Of a stretch of DNA of 64,000 nt, positions 50,484 to 60,504 are shown one piece after another; positions within the stretch are counted from its first letter, which is position 1, and every line of letters starts with the position of its first letter. The DNA lies in assembly GCA_030549775.1 (NCBI GenBank), contig CM060174.1:29888117-29952116 (forward strand), given 5' to 3'. The notes below the pieces were generated by a model, which did no database searches, was not told the origin of the DNA, and was given only the letters and a program-made list of their open reading frames with translations. The position numbers and the translations under genes were made by a program. Source of the stretch: Tamarix chinensis. Taxonomy: Eukaryota; Streptophyta; Magnoliopsida; Caryophyllales; Tamaricaceae.

Positions 50484-50899
50484 TACTCGAGATTCAGCCT
50501 CAGCACTACTTCTACTAATTACTTCTTCATGTAACTAAGATTCCCCCTAGTGTCTAACATAGGTGCAATATCCTAAAGTTGACTTCCTATCATCTATGGA
50601 TCCAACCCAATTAGCATACTTCTTACATCTGTTTTGGGGAACAATAGTCCCTTTTCTGGGGAACCTTTCAGATAATTTAGAATACTATGTACAACCTCTA
50701 GATGTGTGAGTGCATAAACCGACTTACTAAACTAACAACAAATGCTATAGCAGGTCTAGTGTGGGACAAATAAATTGGTTCCCCACCAATCGTTGATACC
50801 TTGAGGTGTCTACTTGTGTTCCTTTACTACAACTCCCAAGTTTTACATTTGCATCTAAGGATGTGTGAACTAGTTTACAACAACTCATGCTAATTTATT

Positions 50900-51450
50900 T
50901 CAACAGATCAAGTGCATATATTCTTTGGTTAATAACAATTCCCTTCTTAGATCTTGCAACTTCCTTCACCTAGAAATATTTCAAGGCTCGTAGGTCCTTG
51001 ATTTCATATTCCTTGGCTAATCTTGTTTTCAACTGCTTCATTTCAGCCAAATCATTACATGTTAGAATGGTGTCATCAACATATACAATGAGAACAACCA
51101 TCCTCTTTTCCTTTGATATGCGTACAAAAACTTTGATGAATAATTCCTTTATCTTTGAAAAAAGTTCCCAATATGTTATTGACATAATTTGTTCCATTAT
51201 CGCTTCAAAATATTTCAATGAGGGAATTAAATTGCATTTGCACCATATTGTAAAAGTTCTTAAAGACTTTCCCTACATTTAATTTTTCCTTTAATAAGAA
51301 CACCCAACTAACTCTTATGTGATGATCAATAAAACTGACAAACCATTTTTTTCCAAAGCGTGTGGGGATGCATGAGGACCCACAAACATCATTGTGATTG
51401 AGAGAGAAAGGGGTAGTTGTTTAATAATGTCAAAGAGGGTAAGAAGTTCT
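50900..51450 (-). pseudogene. Inner copia integrase core fused to RT fragment
   Basis: In broken frames: DVWGPSCIPTRFGKKWFVSF, HIRVSWVFLLK (about 51400-51290), SDNGTNYVNNILGTFFKDKG (about 51200-51150), then RMVVLIVYVDDTILTCNDLA and EYEIKDLRALKYF (51110-50970). YVDD is intact but fingers and palm N-terminal to it are missing. Confidence 0.85.
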
Positions 51451-52487
51451 GAGATGTTATGTTAGCACAAATCTCACATTTAAATAGTGACACATTCTTA
51501 TTGATGAATAATTTGGCAAGTAACTGTAGTAGATAATAAAAACTAGGATGATCTAGCCTATAGTGCTACAACATGACATGATTCTTAAAAATGTAGAAAC
51601 TGACTGAAAGTAGGAGCTATGAAGTGGGCGTACACATTGTGTATCATCTTCCCTGAGGTTATATCCTGGAAGAAGAGGGAAAATTTATTTATCTTTTAAG
51701 GTTTTGAGTGAGTTTACTAATAGAAAGTAAAGTGCAAGATAATTGAGGGACATGAAGGACATTTTTAAGTGTTAAGTTTGGGGAAATTTTGATGGATCCA
51801 TTTCCAACTTAGTAAAGAGTGATCCATCAGCAACTCTGATTTTTTATGGCGAACACTAGGGATGTAGAAGGAGAACAATTCGGAGAAGTTGGTCATATGA
51901 TTAGTTGCTCCTGAATCAATTATCTAAAGGATAGAGACATCTTATGTTACCTTGTTGGGATAAGGAATAAGATGAATTGTTAGGAGTGGAGTTGAGTGAA
52001 GTGGACTATGGAGATTGAATGAGTTTAACAAGATGCTCCAACTACTCCTTTGTGAAAGTTGACACTCCATAGTTGATTGACTGCTCTTGATGTTCACCAG
52101 ATATGGTATGAAATAATTTGTTCTTACCTCCTTTATCACGTCCTTTAGCAATGGAGCTTCTAGAAAGTATTATGCCATGGATTTTTGCAGTAATCACACC
52201 GAAGCTTTTTCTTCTTTTCTCATTCTAAGCCATTTCAGACTTTGTAGAGGCTAGTATAGTATTGAGCATTACTCTCTTTCTTGCGTCTTCCTGCCTCAAC
52301 TCCAACCGAGAATACCTCTTGTATTGATGGTAGTGGCTAATGACTTAAGATACACCTCTTTACTTCATCAAGGCTGTAATTGACATTGGCCAGAAACATG
52401 TACACTCTGACATTCTCTTCACTCTAAAAAACAAGCACAATCATTAGGATTTCCCCACCTATAATCATATCCTGGATCAAGCGCTTG

Positions 52488-52889
52488 CTACCATGCTACC
52501 ATCTCATTATAATAAACAGTAATATTGCACTCACCTTGCTTGGATTTCCACATCTTGGACTTCAATTTAAAAATCTGAGAAGAATTCTCCAAATTAGAGT
52601 AAGTGGCATGGAAAGAGTCCCAAATCTCCTTTGCAGTGGTCTTGAACATGCATGGCTTTGCAATGAAAGAGTCATAGAATTTAGAATCCAAGCAATTACC
52701 AGAGTTTTCAGATCTCCATGCTTTAAATTTGGCTAGTTTGACTGATTGAGCCCATTCCAAATAATTTTTACCATTAAGTGGATGAACGGTAATTTGAAAA
52801 GAGAAGTGAACTGAGACAGGGTCAACAGTACTGCTAGTAGAAATTCCTTCTTGATAAATGACCTCCTCAAAAACATTAATAGTTTGCAT
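52488..52889 (-). pseudogene. Inner copia gag (N-terminal part)
   Basis: 133 codons from ATG 52889: MQTINVFEEVIYQEGIST, then HPLNGKNYLEWAQSVKLA and TAKEIWDSFHATYSNLENSS, QIFKLKSKMWKSKQGECNIT. This is the copia gag (UBN2/DUF4219 type: LNGxNYxxWxxxV, WDxLxxxYxxxxNxxxxxxLxxxL). Stops follow; the zinc knuckle is not readable. Confidence 0.88.
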
Positions 52890-52959
52890 TTTGTTGGCTA
52901 TCTTCCCTTATTTTTTTTTTCTCACTGTGTACTGTTTTGTTTTTTAGGCTTTGATACCA

Positions 52960-53217
52960 TGTAGTTTTAGGTGGAAGAGAAACTTGATTTTTCTCTTTTT
53001 TGTTCTGCATGTAGCTTTACAGAATTGTGAATATGTTCACTGCCTAACAAGTCTCTGATAAAATAGGATCAGATCTAATATTAAAGCTATGGCTTATTGA
53101 AAAATAAATGACGTAATCAAAAAGATTAAGTTACTCCTAAAATTCAGTTAAAAACTTGATGTCACAGTTACTCCTAGTATTCAGCCAACATATTTGGCTG
53201 GCACGTGTTTTTCTACA
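52960..53217 (-). repeat. 5' LTR of inner copia (258 bp)
   Basis: Same sequence family as 49897-50152 with scattered substitutions; abuts the primer-binding site. Confidence 0.93.
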
Positions 53218-53249
53218 CTATGCATAGACTAACTAATAATATAGATGAA

Positions 53250-54480
53250 GTAGGCTATGTTAGGTCTAATATAGGAATGATAGATTTACCACATAAATGC
53301 TGATACATAGCCTTATCTACTGGAGGGTTGTCATCACATTGTCCAAGTTTTAGATTCAAGTCCATGGAGGTAGTTGCTGGTGTACGTCCATGGAGGTAGT
53401 TGCTGGTGTACGTCCACTTTTTCCCATTTCTTCCAACAAATTTGTAATATATTTTTGCTGAGAGATGAAGATCTCTTGAGATAAGCAAGCAACCTCTATG
53501 CCAATAAAGTGTTTGAGTTTGTCCAATGTCTTAATCTCAAATTCATCTTTCAATTTCTTTGTCAAGACTACCTAATCCATCCTATTGCCCACTGTGATAA
53601 TATTGTCATGAACATAGATGAGTAATATAGTTACTTCCCCTGAAGTTGAATGCTTAAAAATCACAATGTGATCCATACAATTAATAATGGTATCGATACG
53701 CAATATGGACTAATATTTATCGAATTTTCAGTTAGTTAATACGAGAAAATGGCAATGCCCTATTGTTTCAAAATATCATGCAGTTATTGTCGATATATTG
53801 GCTATGGTTGATATTTACTGATGTTTGTTGATATTTTTCGTGAACAAAAAAAAAATCACTTTATGACAACCGCGATATATTAAATATGTTTGCAACACCC
53901 TAATAATGCGACACCGTGACCGTGGTTCTCTTTTGGTGTGATCACCTTGGAATTGTTTATACCCAACTTTTCTCATAAGTCATAAACCTACTAAACCATG
54001 CTTGAGGGGACTGCTTAAGCCTATCAAGAGCCATTTTCAATCTACAAACCTTGTTAGGATAGGTGGTAAAGGAAGCGGGAATTTGCATATAGATTTCTTT
54101 ATTAATATGACCATGAAGAAATCATTCTTGAAATCAAATTGCCAAAGTGGCCAATTAAAGGTGGTAGCAAGAGACATAATGATTTGTATAGTGTTCATCT
54201 TTGCTATCGAGGTAAAAGTTATAATCAATTCCTTGAGTCTGAGAGAATCCTTTTGCAATTAGGCATGCCTTGTGTCTTTCCAAAGACCCATTAGCAATGA
54301 ATTTGAGAGCATATATATCCACCGGCAACCATCAACATTCTTGTCAAGAGGTTTGTCAATAATGTCCCATGTCTAATTTTTTCTATTCATTTTCTCTGTC
54401 ATGGCTTCCTTTCTTTCAATGGTTTTGGGAATAAGGAGGTGATTCAGGTTTGTTATGAATTTGTGATAGGAATGAGAAAA
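53250..54480 (-). pseudogene. Outer copia reverse transcriptase, broken
   Basis: 53565-53356 reads TKKLKDEFEIKTLDKLKHFI then GIEVACLSQEIFISQQKYI. At about 53630-53600 the RT box reads LLIYVHDN where copia has YVDD, a catalytic Asp to His change. 53674-53936 is an inserted MITE. 54258-54037 (TTFNWPLWQFDFKNDFFMVI) is the upstream palm, where WxLxQxDVKNAFLxG is usual. A 24-bp unit (tggtgtacgtccatggaggtagttgc) is duplicated near 53380-53410. Confidence 0.8.
53674..53936 (-). mobile_element. hAT-like MITE, family A, short form (263 bp)
   Basis: Left end CATACAATTAATAATGG, right end ...ACCGTGGTTCTCTTTTGG, flanked by TGTGATC (53667-53673 and 53937-53943). Inserted in the RT of the outer copia. Centre retains a few tgatatttactga units of the array. 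Confidence 0.88.
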
Positions 54481-55446
54481 AAGTTGAAGGGAGACATAGG
54501 TAGATAAGGGAAAAGGGTCTATTTAGTGCAGGCTCTAGTGCCTTTCCTAAGGGCAATGTGCAAGTATCAGATAATGTTATTAACTTTTGGTGTAGAATTC
54601 TTGTGTTAAGAGGAAAGGACTAGACTTGTTGCTCAATAGGAACAAACCTTTGTTTCTTGGAATAAACTTGAGGAAAGTATGGTATGGTATAAGGAGCTGG
54701 TTTAGTAGTTGGATGTGGAAATAGACTAGGTTGTGAAGGGGAGGTCGAATTAAGCTGATTATGAGTAGTAGTTTGAGGGGTATGTTCCTATTGATTAGAT
54801 CCCTTGTTTGGTATGATGGAGATAGGATGAGGAAGTAGGTTGGTTTAAAAGTAGTAAAGAAAGCCAAAATTAAATAAAAAATCTTTTTGACTTTCAACAT
54901 ATATATTTCTATGAAGTACTAATTGAAGTAGCCCTTAGTATGTTACACTTCCCTCTTTCAAATTAATATTCACCTCACATAATGAAAATAAAAAAATGAA
55001 TTACTATAACTCTCTCTCCTACTTTAAATAAACCAAACAAAAATATATTATATCCTCAATTACATAATTTCTAGTAAGTTCTTAGAAGTTTCACTCCTTC
55101 AGTAGTGCATAATATGCTTACCACAAGAGACAGGAAAGGTCAATTCTAGGATGATTGCTAGGGTAGTTGGGTTGTGGTTTTGGCTCATTGGAGGTAGAGT
55201 TAATTGTGGGGGAATAATAGGGTGCTATTTCAGCAAAAATTTAATGCATGGAGAATTTTTTTTGTTTTTTTTTGTGGTGGGATCATGACACTTGTACCTA
55301 TTTTATGTTGATGAATAACTTATAAAGATACAATCAATGGCCCTAGGGTCAATCTTCCCTTTATGTAGATCATGCATGTAATCAAAAGAAGTGTAACCAA
55401 AAGTTTTGAGTTCAAGGTTGAGAGAAGTTTTGAAATTTGGTTATAC

Positions 55447-55679
55447 CTCGCTGAAATTGACTTGGCTCGTTTAACTAAATGAGCCTAAAATAGGGCTCGG
55501 GCTCGGTTCGTTTATCTAAACGAATGAGCCGAGCTGAATTGAGCCGAGCTTATGAGCTAAAGTCATAAAATGAACCGAGCCTCACTTTTTCGAGCTTGTA
55601 CTTAGCTTGTTCAAAATTGAGGCTCGGGCTTGAATCATTTAACTAAACAAACGAGTTGAACCGAGCCGAATACCGAACT
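55447..55679. mobile_element. hAT MITE with GAGCCGAGC repeats (233 bp)
   Basis: Perfect 8-bp duplications GGTTATAC (55439-55446 and 55680-55687). Body is built of GAGCCGAGCT, GGCTCGGGCT and AAACGAATGAGC words on both strands and could fold on itself. Ends are only weakly inverted. It sits between two copia remnants. Confidence 0.85.
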
Positions 55680-56339
55680 GGTTATACTCATTTATAACCC
55701 TAGCTATGGCAAAATATTACATAATCTCTTCCCCCCCCTCCCCAGACCTTATCAACCAACTACCCCTTTCTCCCTCATTTACAGTGATGTTTGGGGCCCC
55801 TCACATATGCCCACACACTCTGGAAAAAAATGGTTTGTCACGTTTATTGATGATCACACAAGATTCAGTTGGGTTTTTTTCTATCAAAAGAAAAATCAGA
55901 GGTAGGGGAGTTTTTAAGAATTTTTACTATATAATTCAAACGTAATTCATCAAAATTTTTTGGAGCGATAATGGAACAAAATATGTCAATAACATGTTGG
56001 GAACCTAGGAACCTTGAAATATTTTATGGGGATGGAAGTTGCAAGATCTAAGAAGGGAGTTGCTATTAATCAAAGAAAATATATATTTGATCTGCTAAAT
56101 GAAACTGGTATGAGTAGTTGCAAACCAGTTGACACACCCTTAGATGCAAATGTGAAACTTGGGAGCTTTGATAAAGGAACACAAGTAGATATTTCAAGGT
56201 ATCAACGGTTAGTGGGAAAATTGATTTACTGTCCCATGTGAGACCTGATATAGCATTTTTTGCTATTAGTTTGGTAAGTCAGTTTACGCACTCACCGTAG
56301 AAGGAACATCTAGAGGGTGTATAGCTTATTCTAAAATAC

Positions 56340-56822
56340 TTGAATGGTTCACCAGGAAAGGGGCTATTGTTTGCCAAAATAAATGTAAGGAGTATTGAAG
56401 CCTTTACTGATACTGATTGGGTTGGATCCATAGATGATAGGAAATCAACTTCAAGATATTGCACCTATGTTAGGGGGAATCTAGTTACATGGAGAAGTAA
56501 GGAACAAGCTGTGGTTACTAGAAGTATTGTTGAAGTTGAATTTCAAGCAATGACAAATGGGATTTGTAAGTTACTATGGTTGAATCGTATAGTAAGTGAG
56601 CTATAAGTTTAGGTGTTTCTTCCAATAAAATTCTACTGTGATAACAAGGCTGCAATAAGCATTACCCATAATCCAGTACAACATGATCGGACCAAACATG
56701 TTGAGATTGATAGGCACTTTATCCAAGAGAAGATAGATAAAGGCATAATTTATCTACTATTTGTTTCAACTTCCCAGCAGACAACAGATATTCTTACTAA
56801 GGGAGTCCTGCGTTTGATGTAA
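56340..56822 (+). pseudogene. Copia RNase H (broken by one stop)
   Basis: SIEAFTDTDWVGSIDDRKST, SRYCTYVRGNLVTWRSKEQA, then after a stop near 56604 FYCDNKAAISITHNPVQHDR and TKHVEIDRHFIQEKIDKGII, TDILTKGV. The D-D motif (TDTDW, DDRKS) is present. Confidence 0.88.
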
Positions 56823-56873
56823 TGGTGAGCAAGTTGGGCATGATTGATATCTGTGCTCCAACTTGAGGGAGAG

Positions 56874-57124
56874 TGTAGAAATACAGGTGTTAGCCAGGAT
56901 TCTAGAAAATAATTATGACTGCTAATGGTAAGCTAAAGTTTAGGGATTGCTAATGATTAATTTATTACCATATTGATTGATTAATTTATTACCTTATTGA
57001 CTGGGTAATTTATTCCTTTATTCACCGGCTAATTTATTCCTTTTGAATAGGTTGTAGGTTATTATTAAATGTATCCCTATTTTATTGGAATATTGTTAGT
57101 AGTGAATATTATATATATCACTGT
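56874..57124 (+). repeat. 3' LTR of the plus-strand copia (right end uncertain)
   Basis: Begins TGTAGAAATACAGGTGTTAG directly after the polypurine tract. The motif (c)taatttattacct/cct(t) recurs four times at 56955-57035. A CTACA end is not found; the LTR probably ends before the inverted repeat at 57125. Confidence 0.6.
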
Positions 57125-57207
57125 AATCTTTATGCCGAATATAACGTTTAACTACGCTACGCTTGTTCATGATACTTCGTTTATCATATATATTCGGCAT
57201 AAAGATT
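57125..57207. repeat. Perfect 19-bp inverted repeat with 45-nt loop
   Basis: aatctttatgccgaatata (57125-57143) is the exact reverse complement of tatattcggcataaagatt (57189-57207). It lies between two copia remnants. Could be the terminal repeats of a tiny element or a hairpin. Confidence 0.85.
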
Positions 57208-57224
57208 CCAATGGTATTTAATGT

Positions 57225-58165
57225 TAAGCTCCATAAAAGATGAAGGGGATCCTTTGCTTGATGAAACCATCTACAAGCGATTGGTTGGTTGTCTTATCTA
57301 CTTGACTTGACATCATATATTGTCCATAAAGTCACCACTTTCATGCAATCCCCTTGGCATTTTCATTGAGTAGTTGTTCATTGTATGTCTGCATCATTCC
57401 TTATCTTATTAGTTTACCTACTAGGAGATTGTTCTTTCGTGATGATTTCTCCTTTTTGTTACTAGCTTACGGGGATGCAGATTGGGCTGCATGTCTAGAT
57501 TTACGTAAGTCTACTACTAGATGGTGTGTGTATCTTGGAGATGAGCTGATTTCGTGGAAATGTAAAAGTAAGATTGTTTATCAAAATCATTCAGTGAGAA
57601 TGTCGTGCAATGTTGACTGCCTGCTCTTAAATAGTGGCTATGTTGTCTTCTTTTCGAGCTTGGAGTCTCTTAAAGTCAGGCTATTGCACTTCTTGGCTGA
57701 TAATACTAGTGCTCTTCAAATTGTTAGTAATCTGGTGTTTCATGAACAAAGAAAGCACATCAAAGTGGATTTTCGCTATATCCACGAAGCTTATGACCAC
57801 CACATGACCATTCTTCCACATATCTCCTCAGATAGCTGATATCTTAACTAAGTGAATGGCTCATGCTAGACATCAGTTTCTTACTAGCAAATTGATGCTC
57901 CTTTCTTTACCTGCATCATTATAAGGGGGATGTCAAGAAATTAGCATTTATGAGCTTTTGAATCTACTGTTAACTTGTGAATTAACATTTATTAGCCACT
58001 TCCGGTTATTGTATAGCTAAAAGAGAGCAGGGACTATTTCAGATTCGAGGCTTATTAGAAGGCTGATTTATCTCAGTGTTTACGGAGAGGTTATATATAG
58101 TTGCTCTGTATATAATAGAAAATATATTCAAGAAGACATACTTCTTCCCAAAATTTTTATGATAA
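57225..58165 (+). pseudogene. Ty1/copia RNase H fragment of another lineage, with PPT and LTR
   Basis: 57245-57310 reads DEPLLDETIYKRLVGCLIYLT. 57465-57840: YGDADWAACLDLRKSTTRWC, VYLGDELISWKCKSKI, then LADNTSALQIVSNLVFHEQR, KHIKVDFRYIHEAYD. Copia RNase H with DADW and D.RKST present. A polypurine tract (ataagggggatg, 57920) is followed by an LTR starting TGTCAAGAAATTAGCATTTA (57931) with tatata motifs at about 58092; it ends near 58160. Everything upstream in the element is missing. Confidence 0.82.
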
Positions 58166-58177
58166 CCACATTACATA

Positions 58178-58260
58178 ATTTTATTGTTCGTTCCGATATC
58201 ATGATACTGTGACTGTGACAGCAATCTCGACCATGACTGTAGTTTTATTACATTCATGCT
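58178..58260 (-). mobile_element. Family A MITE end fragment
   Basis: gttcgttccgatatcatgat ... gaccatgactgtagttttattacattcatg resembles the right end of family A copies in minus orientation (compare 43560-43623). The rest of the element is absent. Confidence 0.6.
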
Positions 58261-58599
58261 AGTAATCAAGTCTGGATTATTTTCTCTATTGTTGTAGTTT
58301 TGAGATGCTTGTGCCTAATTTTATAATATTCAGTCATTATCTTGTAATAAAGCCACATATCTATTTTTGTCTAAGATTTGGCATATTGATCTTTCCTTGG
58401 TTGAAAACTTGAGGTTGAGGCTTCAAAAACAGAAAGCAGCGTATGATAATATTTTGCTCTTATCTTACAAAATATAATAGCTAACCCTTCAATAGGATTT
58501 TTTATTGTCTTTATATAATAGTTGGCTATTATTATATAATAATAATAATAAGCTATTACTGTCTCCTCCCTCCTTTCTCCTAGGGCTTGAGTGAGGCAT

Positions 58600-60504
58600 G
58601 CCCATGGCTAGGAAGAAGAAGTCCCCTTCTTCCCTTACTATTAAGCAGGTGCGTTTGTAGGTCTCTAGTCCTGCGGGTGCTGCGGGTATACAAAGTCAGG
58701 CTTCTCAGGAACCTTCGACAACTAATCTGCAAGGAGATTTGATGCTGATGAATTTTGAGAATGGTTTGTTTGATGTGGATATTACCTCTGCTAGTGTGGA
58801 TGACCCTGCGCTGAACATGACTCACCCAAATCTTGGCTTTTCGATTCCCTAGTCAGGGGCGAATAACTCTGCTGGTGTTTTGGTGTCTCCGAACCATTTG
58901 GACCATAGCAAGGGTAAGGGTTTGCTGGTAGAAAACCCTTATTTGTCAGTCACTGCTATTGGTGAGAAGAAATCTGTTTGGGAGTTGCTGGAGGACTCTT
59001 TCCCTTCCTGTGCCTCTTCCTGGAGGGATATTTTAGCAGGGAACCGAAATCCTAACCAGGGTGAAAAGCTTTCTCTTATTCCCCCTTCCACGGATAATGA
59101 TTTGATGACTGTCAAATTGGATAAGAAGGTGGTGGATTCTGAAGCAGCATTATGGGATAATATTTTGGTGGGATATGTGTTTGGTGATTCTCCAACCTAT
59201 AATCAGATTTGTGGATATGTACATGCTCACTAGAGAGAGGTCCCCTTGCCTCAAGTGATGCTGCATGCTTTAGGGTTTTTCCTGTTTAAGTTCAAAAGTA
59301 TGGAAGATGCAGCTTTTATTCTTGGACAGCAGTGGACATTCTTTAATAAGCCTCTTGTGTTGAAGCTTTGGCACAGGAAGGTGAAGATTGACAAGAATGA
59401 GATGCAGGTGCAATGAACAATGTAATTAGTCTCCCTAGAGCACAGGTAAGGGTCACTTATGCGAGAAAGAGAGGCAGGGGCAAGGAGGGAATAATCTGTA
59501 ATTCAGTTAACAGACAGTGATGAGGTGGCAGAGAGTGAGCGGGGAGGGTAGCTTTAGACAGTTAGAGACACGGGTATAAAAGAGGGGAGAAAGGGGACCG
59601 AGAGAGAGGAAGAATCTGGAATGTAATAGGAGAGATTGAGCCTCTCGAATTGCTCAAACTGTGTATTATGCTGGATATTGAATGTCACTAATTTGAATTC
59701 CCATTGTTTCATTTACCATTCTCGAATCAGGGTGGGTTGGGAAATCATACTGGGTAGAGGGCAGAAGAAGGAATTATCGGTTCATACCAGCAGGTTATGC
59801 CTCTATGGATAAAATTTCCTGACTTGCCTCTTGAGTATTGGGGAAAATATTCGTTGAGCAGAATAGCAAGTGCAGTGGGAAAGCCATTGTGCACTGATGC
59901 CATTACTGTTTCCAAGGAACGTATGTCTTTCCCTAGGGTGCTAGTTGAGATTGATATCAAACAACTGCTCCTTGATTCGATGGTTGTTGTTGATCCTAAG
60001 GGAGGTGTGCTTATTCAAAAAATTGAGTATGATTGGAAGCCATTCTACTACTACTTTTGTGATATATTTGGTCATGATGCTTCTAGTTGTAAGAAGCAAA
60101 GGGCTATTAATAAAACTCCCGTGGATAGTGGAGGAGAATGGGTTGTTGTGAGGGACCACAGGAAAGGTAAGGAAACTACTCAAGTTATTGAAGGTGGTAG
60201 GGTGGGCAGTGCTTCTGATTTGCCTTGTGTGAATGCCATTGTTAACTCTATCTCTGCAGTTGTGGCTAGCACTAGTATCCAACGGTCTCATGGAGAGATT
60301 GCAAGTGATACTCAGCAAAATTTGCAGGGACCTGTTGATCCCGGGGTCAGTACTGTCCCTGTCTTGTTCCCTGAGGTGAGAATTATGACAAGGAATCGAT
60401 CATGTAAGGTAATCCAAGATTGCCCAATTGTGGGTTCTGGATCTGTGCAGAAGCAGTATGCAAGGAGAGGTGCTCAACACACCGATCCTGGTGGGCATGT
60501 TTAG
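58600..60504 (+). pseudogene. LINE ORF1 (DUF4283 and zinc-knuckle type)
   Basis: Starts around ATG 58600. N-terminal part open from 58880: KKSVWELLEDSFPSCASSW, LSLIPPSTDNDLMTVKLDKK, then DUF4283 text AALWDNILVGYVFGDSP, a stop at 59231, ALGFFLFKFKSMEDAAFILG and KPLVLKLWHRKVKIDK. After the inserted 0.38 kb it resumes MPLWIKFPDLPLEYWGKYSL, VGKPLCTDAITVSKERMSFP, then a knuckle-like FYYYFCDIFGHDASSCKK (CxxxGHxxxxC; the first Cys of CCHC is changed to Tyr) and a C-terminal tail to 60504. Confidence 0.88.
59410..59790. mobile_element. 0.38-kb insertion in LINE ORF1 (probable solo LTR)
   Basis: The ORF1 frame is cut after NEMQV and resumes with MPLWIKF, and gcaggt occurs on both sides (59404-59409, 59790-59795), so 381 bp were inserted with a 5-6-bp duplication. 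The insert has a TATA box with GA-rich downstream sequence (gggtataaaagaggggaga, about 59570), as in plant LTR promoters. The ends are not clean TG...CA. A GT...AG intron reading is also formally possible but unlikely for a LINE. Confidence 0.65.

Larger units (their letters stand above)
49897..53217 (-). mobile_element. Inner Ty1/copia element, complete LTRs, internally deleted (3321 bp)
   Basis: LTRs 49897-50152 and 52960-53217 with TGTAG...CTACA ends, flanked by perfect 5-bp duplications CTATG (49892-49896 and 53218-53222). Primer-binding site TGGTATCAAAGCC (minus) at 52947-52959 next to the right LTR; polypurine tract about 50153-50168 next to the left one. Order on the minus strand: gag, integrase, RT C-terminal part, RNase H. 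The integrase core is joined almost directly to the segment before YVDD, so most of RT is gone; this explains 3.3 kb in place of about 5 kb. Confidence 0.93.
49043..55440 (-). mobile_element. Outer Ty1/copia element, decayed, with nested insertions
   Basis: Minus-strand copia remnant. Left: 3' LTR about 49043-49382 (minus-strand start TGCTGGAACCGATC), polypurine tract about 49384-49395 (minus ccttgggagggag). Then RNase H, an inserted inner copia (49897-53217), RT, a MITE inserted in RT (53674-53936), RT-integrase linker (54900-54580) and integrase C-terminal text (55440-55325, LKTFGYTSFDYMHDLHKGKI, DPRAIDCIF). No 5' LTR identified; its right side ends at or beyond the MITE at 55447. Many stops. 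Confidence 0.8.
55705..57125 (+). mobile_element. Ty1/copia element, 5'-truncated, relative of the inner copia
   Basis: Plus-strand remnant: integrase core (about 55775-55990: DVWGPSHMPTHSGKKWFVTF and FFGAIMEQNMSITC-type frame), then a jump to RT after the YVDD site (56014-56241: KYFMGMEVARSKKGVAINQR, KYIFDLLNETGMSSCKPVDT), RNase H (56340-56822), polypurine tract at 56861-56873 (cttgagggagag) and 3' LTR start TGTAGAAATACAGGTG at 56874. LTR start and RNase H match the inner copia at 49897-53217, opposite strand. The integrase-RT deletion has a different breakpoint from the inner copy. Confidence 0.85.

Noticed and set aside
57200..57240. aaagattccaatggtattta looked like the missing D2HGDH C-terminal exon (LDPNGILNP)
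   Set aside because: Frame stops at once (ttaatgttaa), no acceptor upstream, and the sequence is one arm of the 19-bp inverted repeat.
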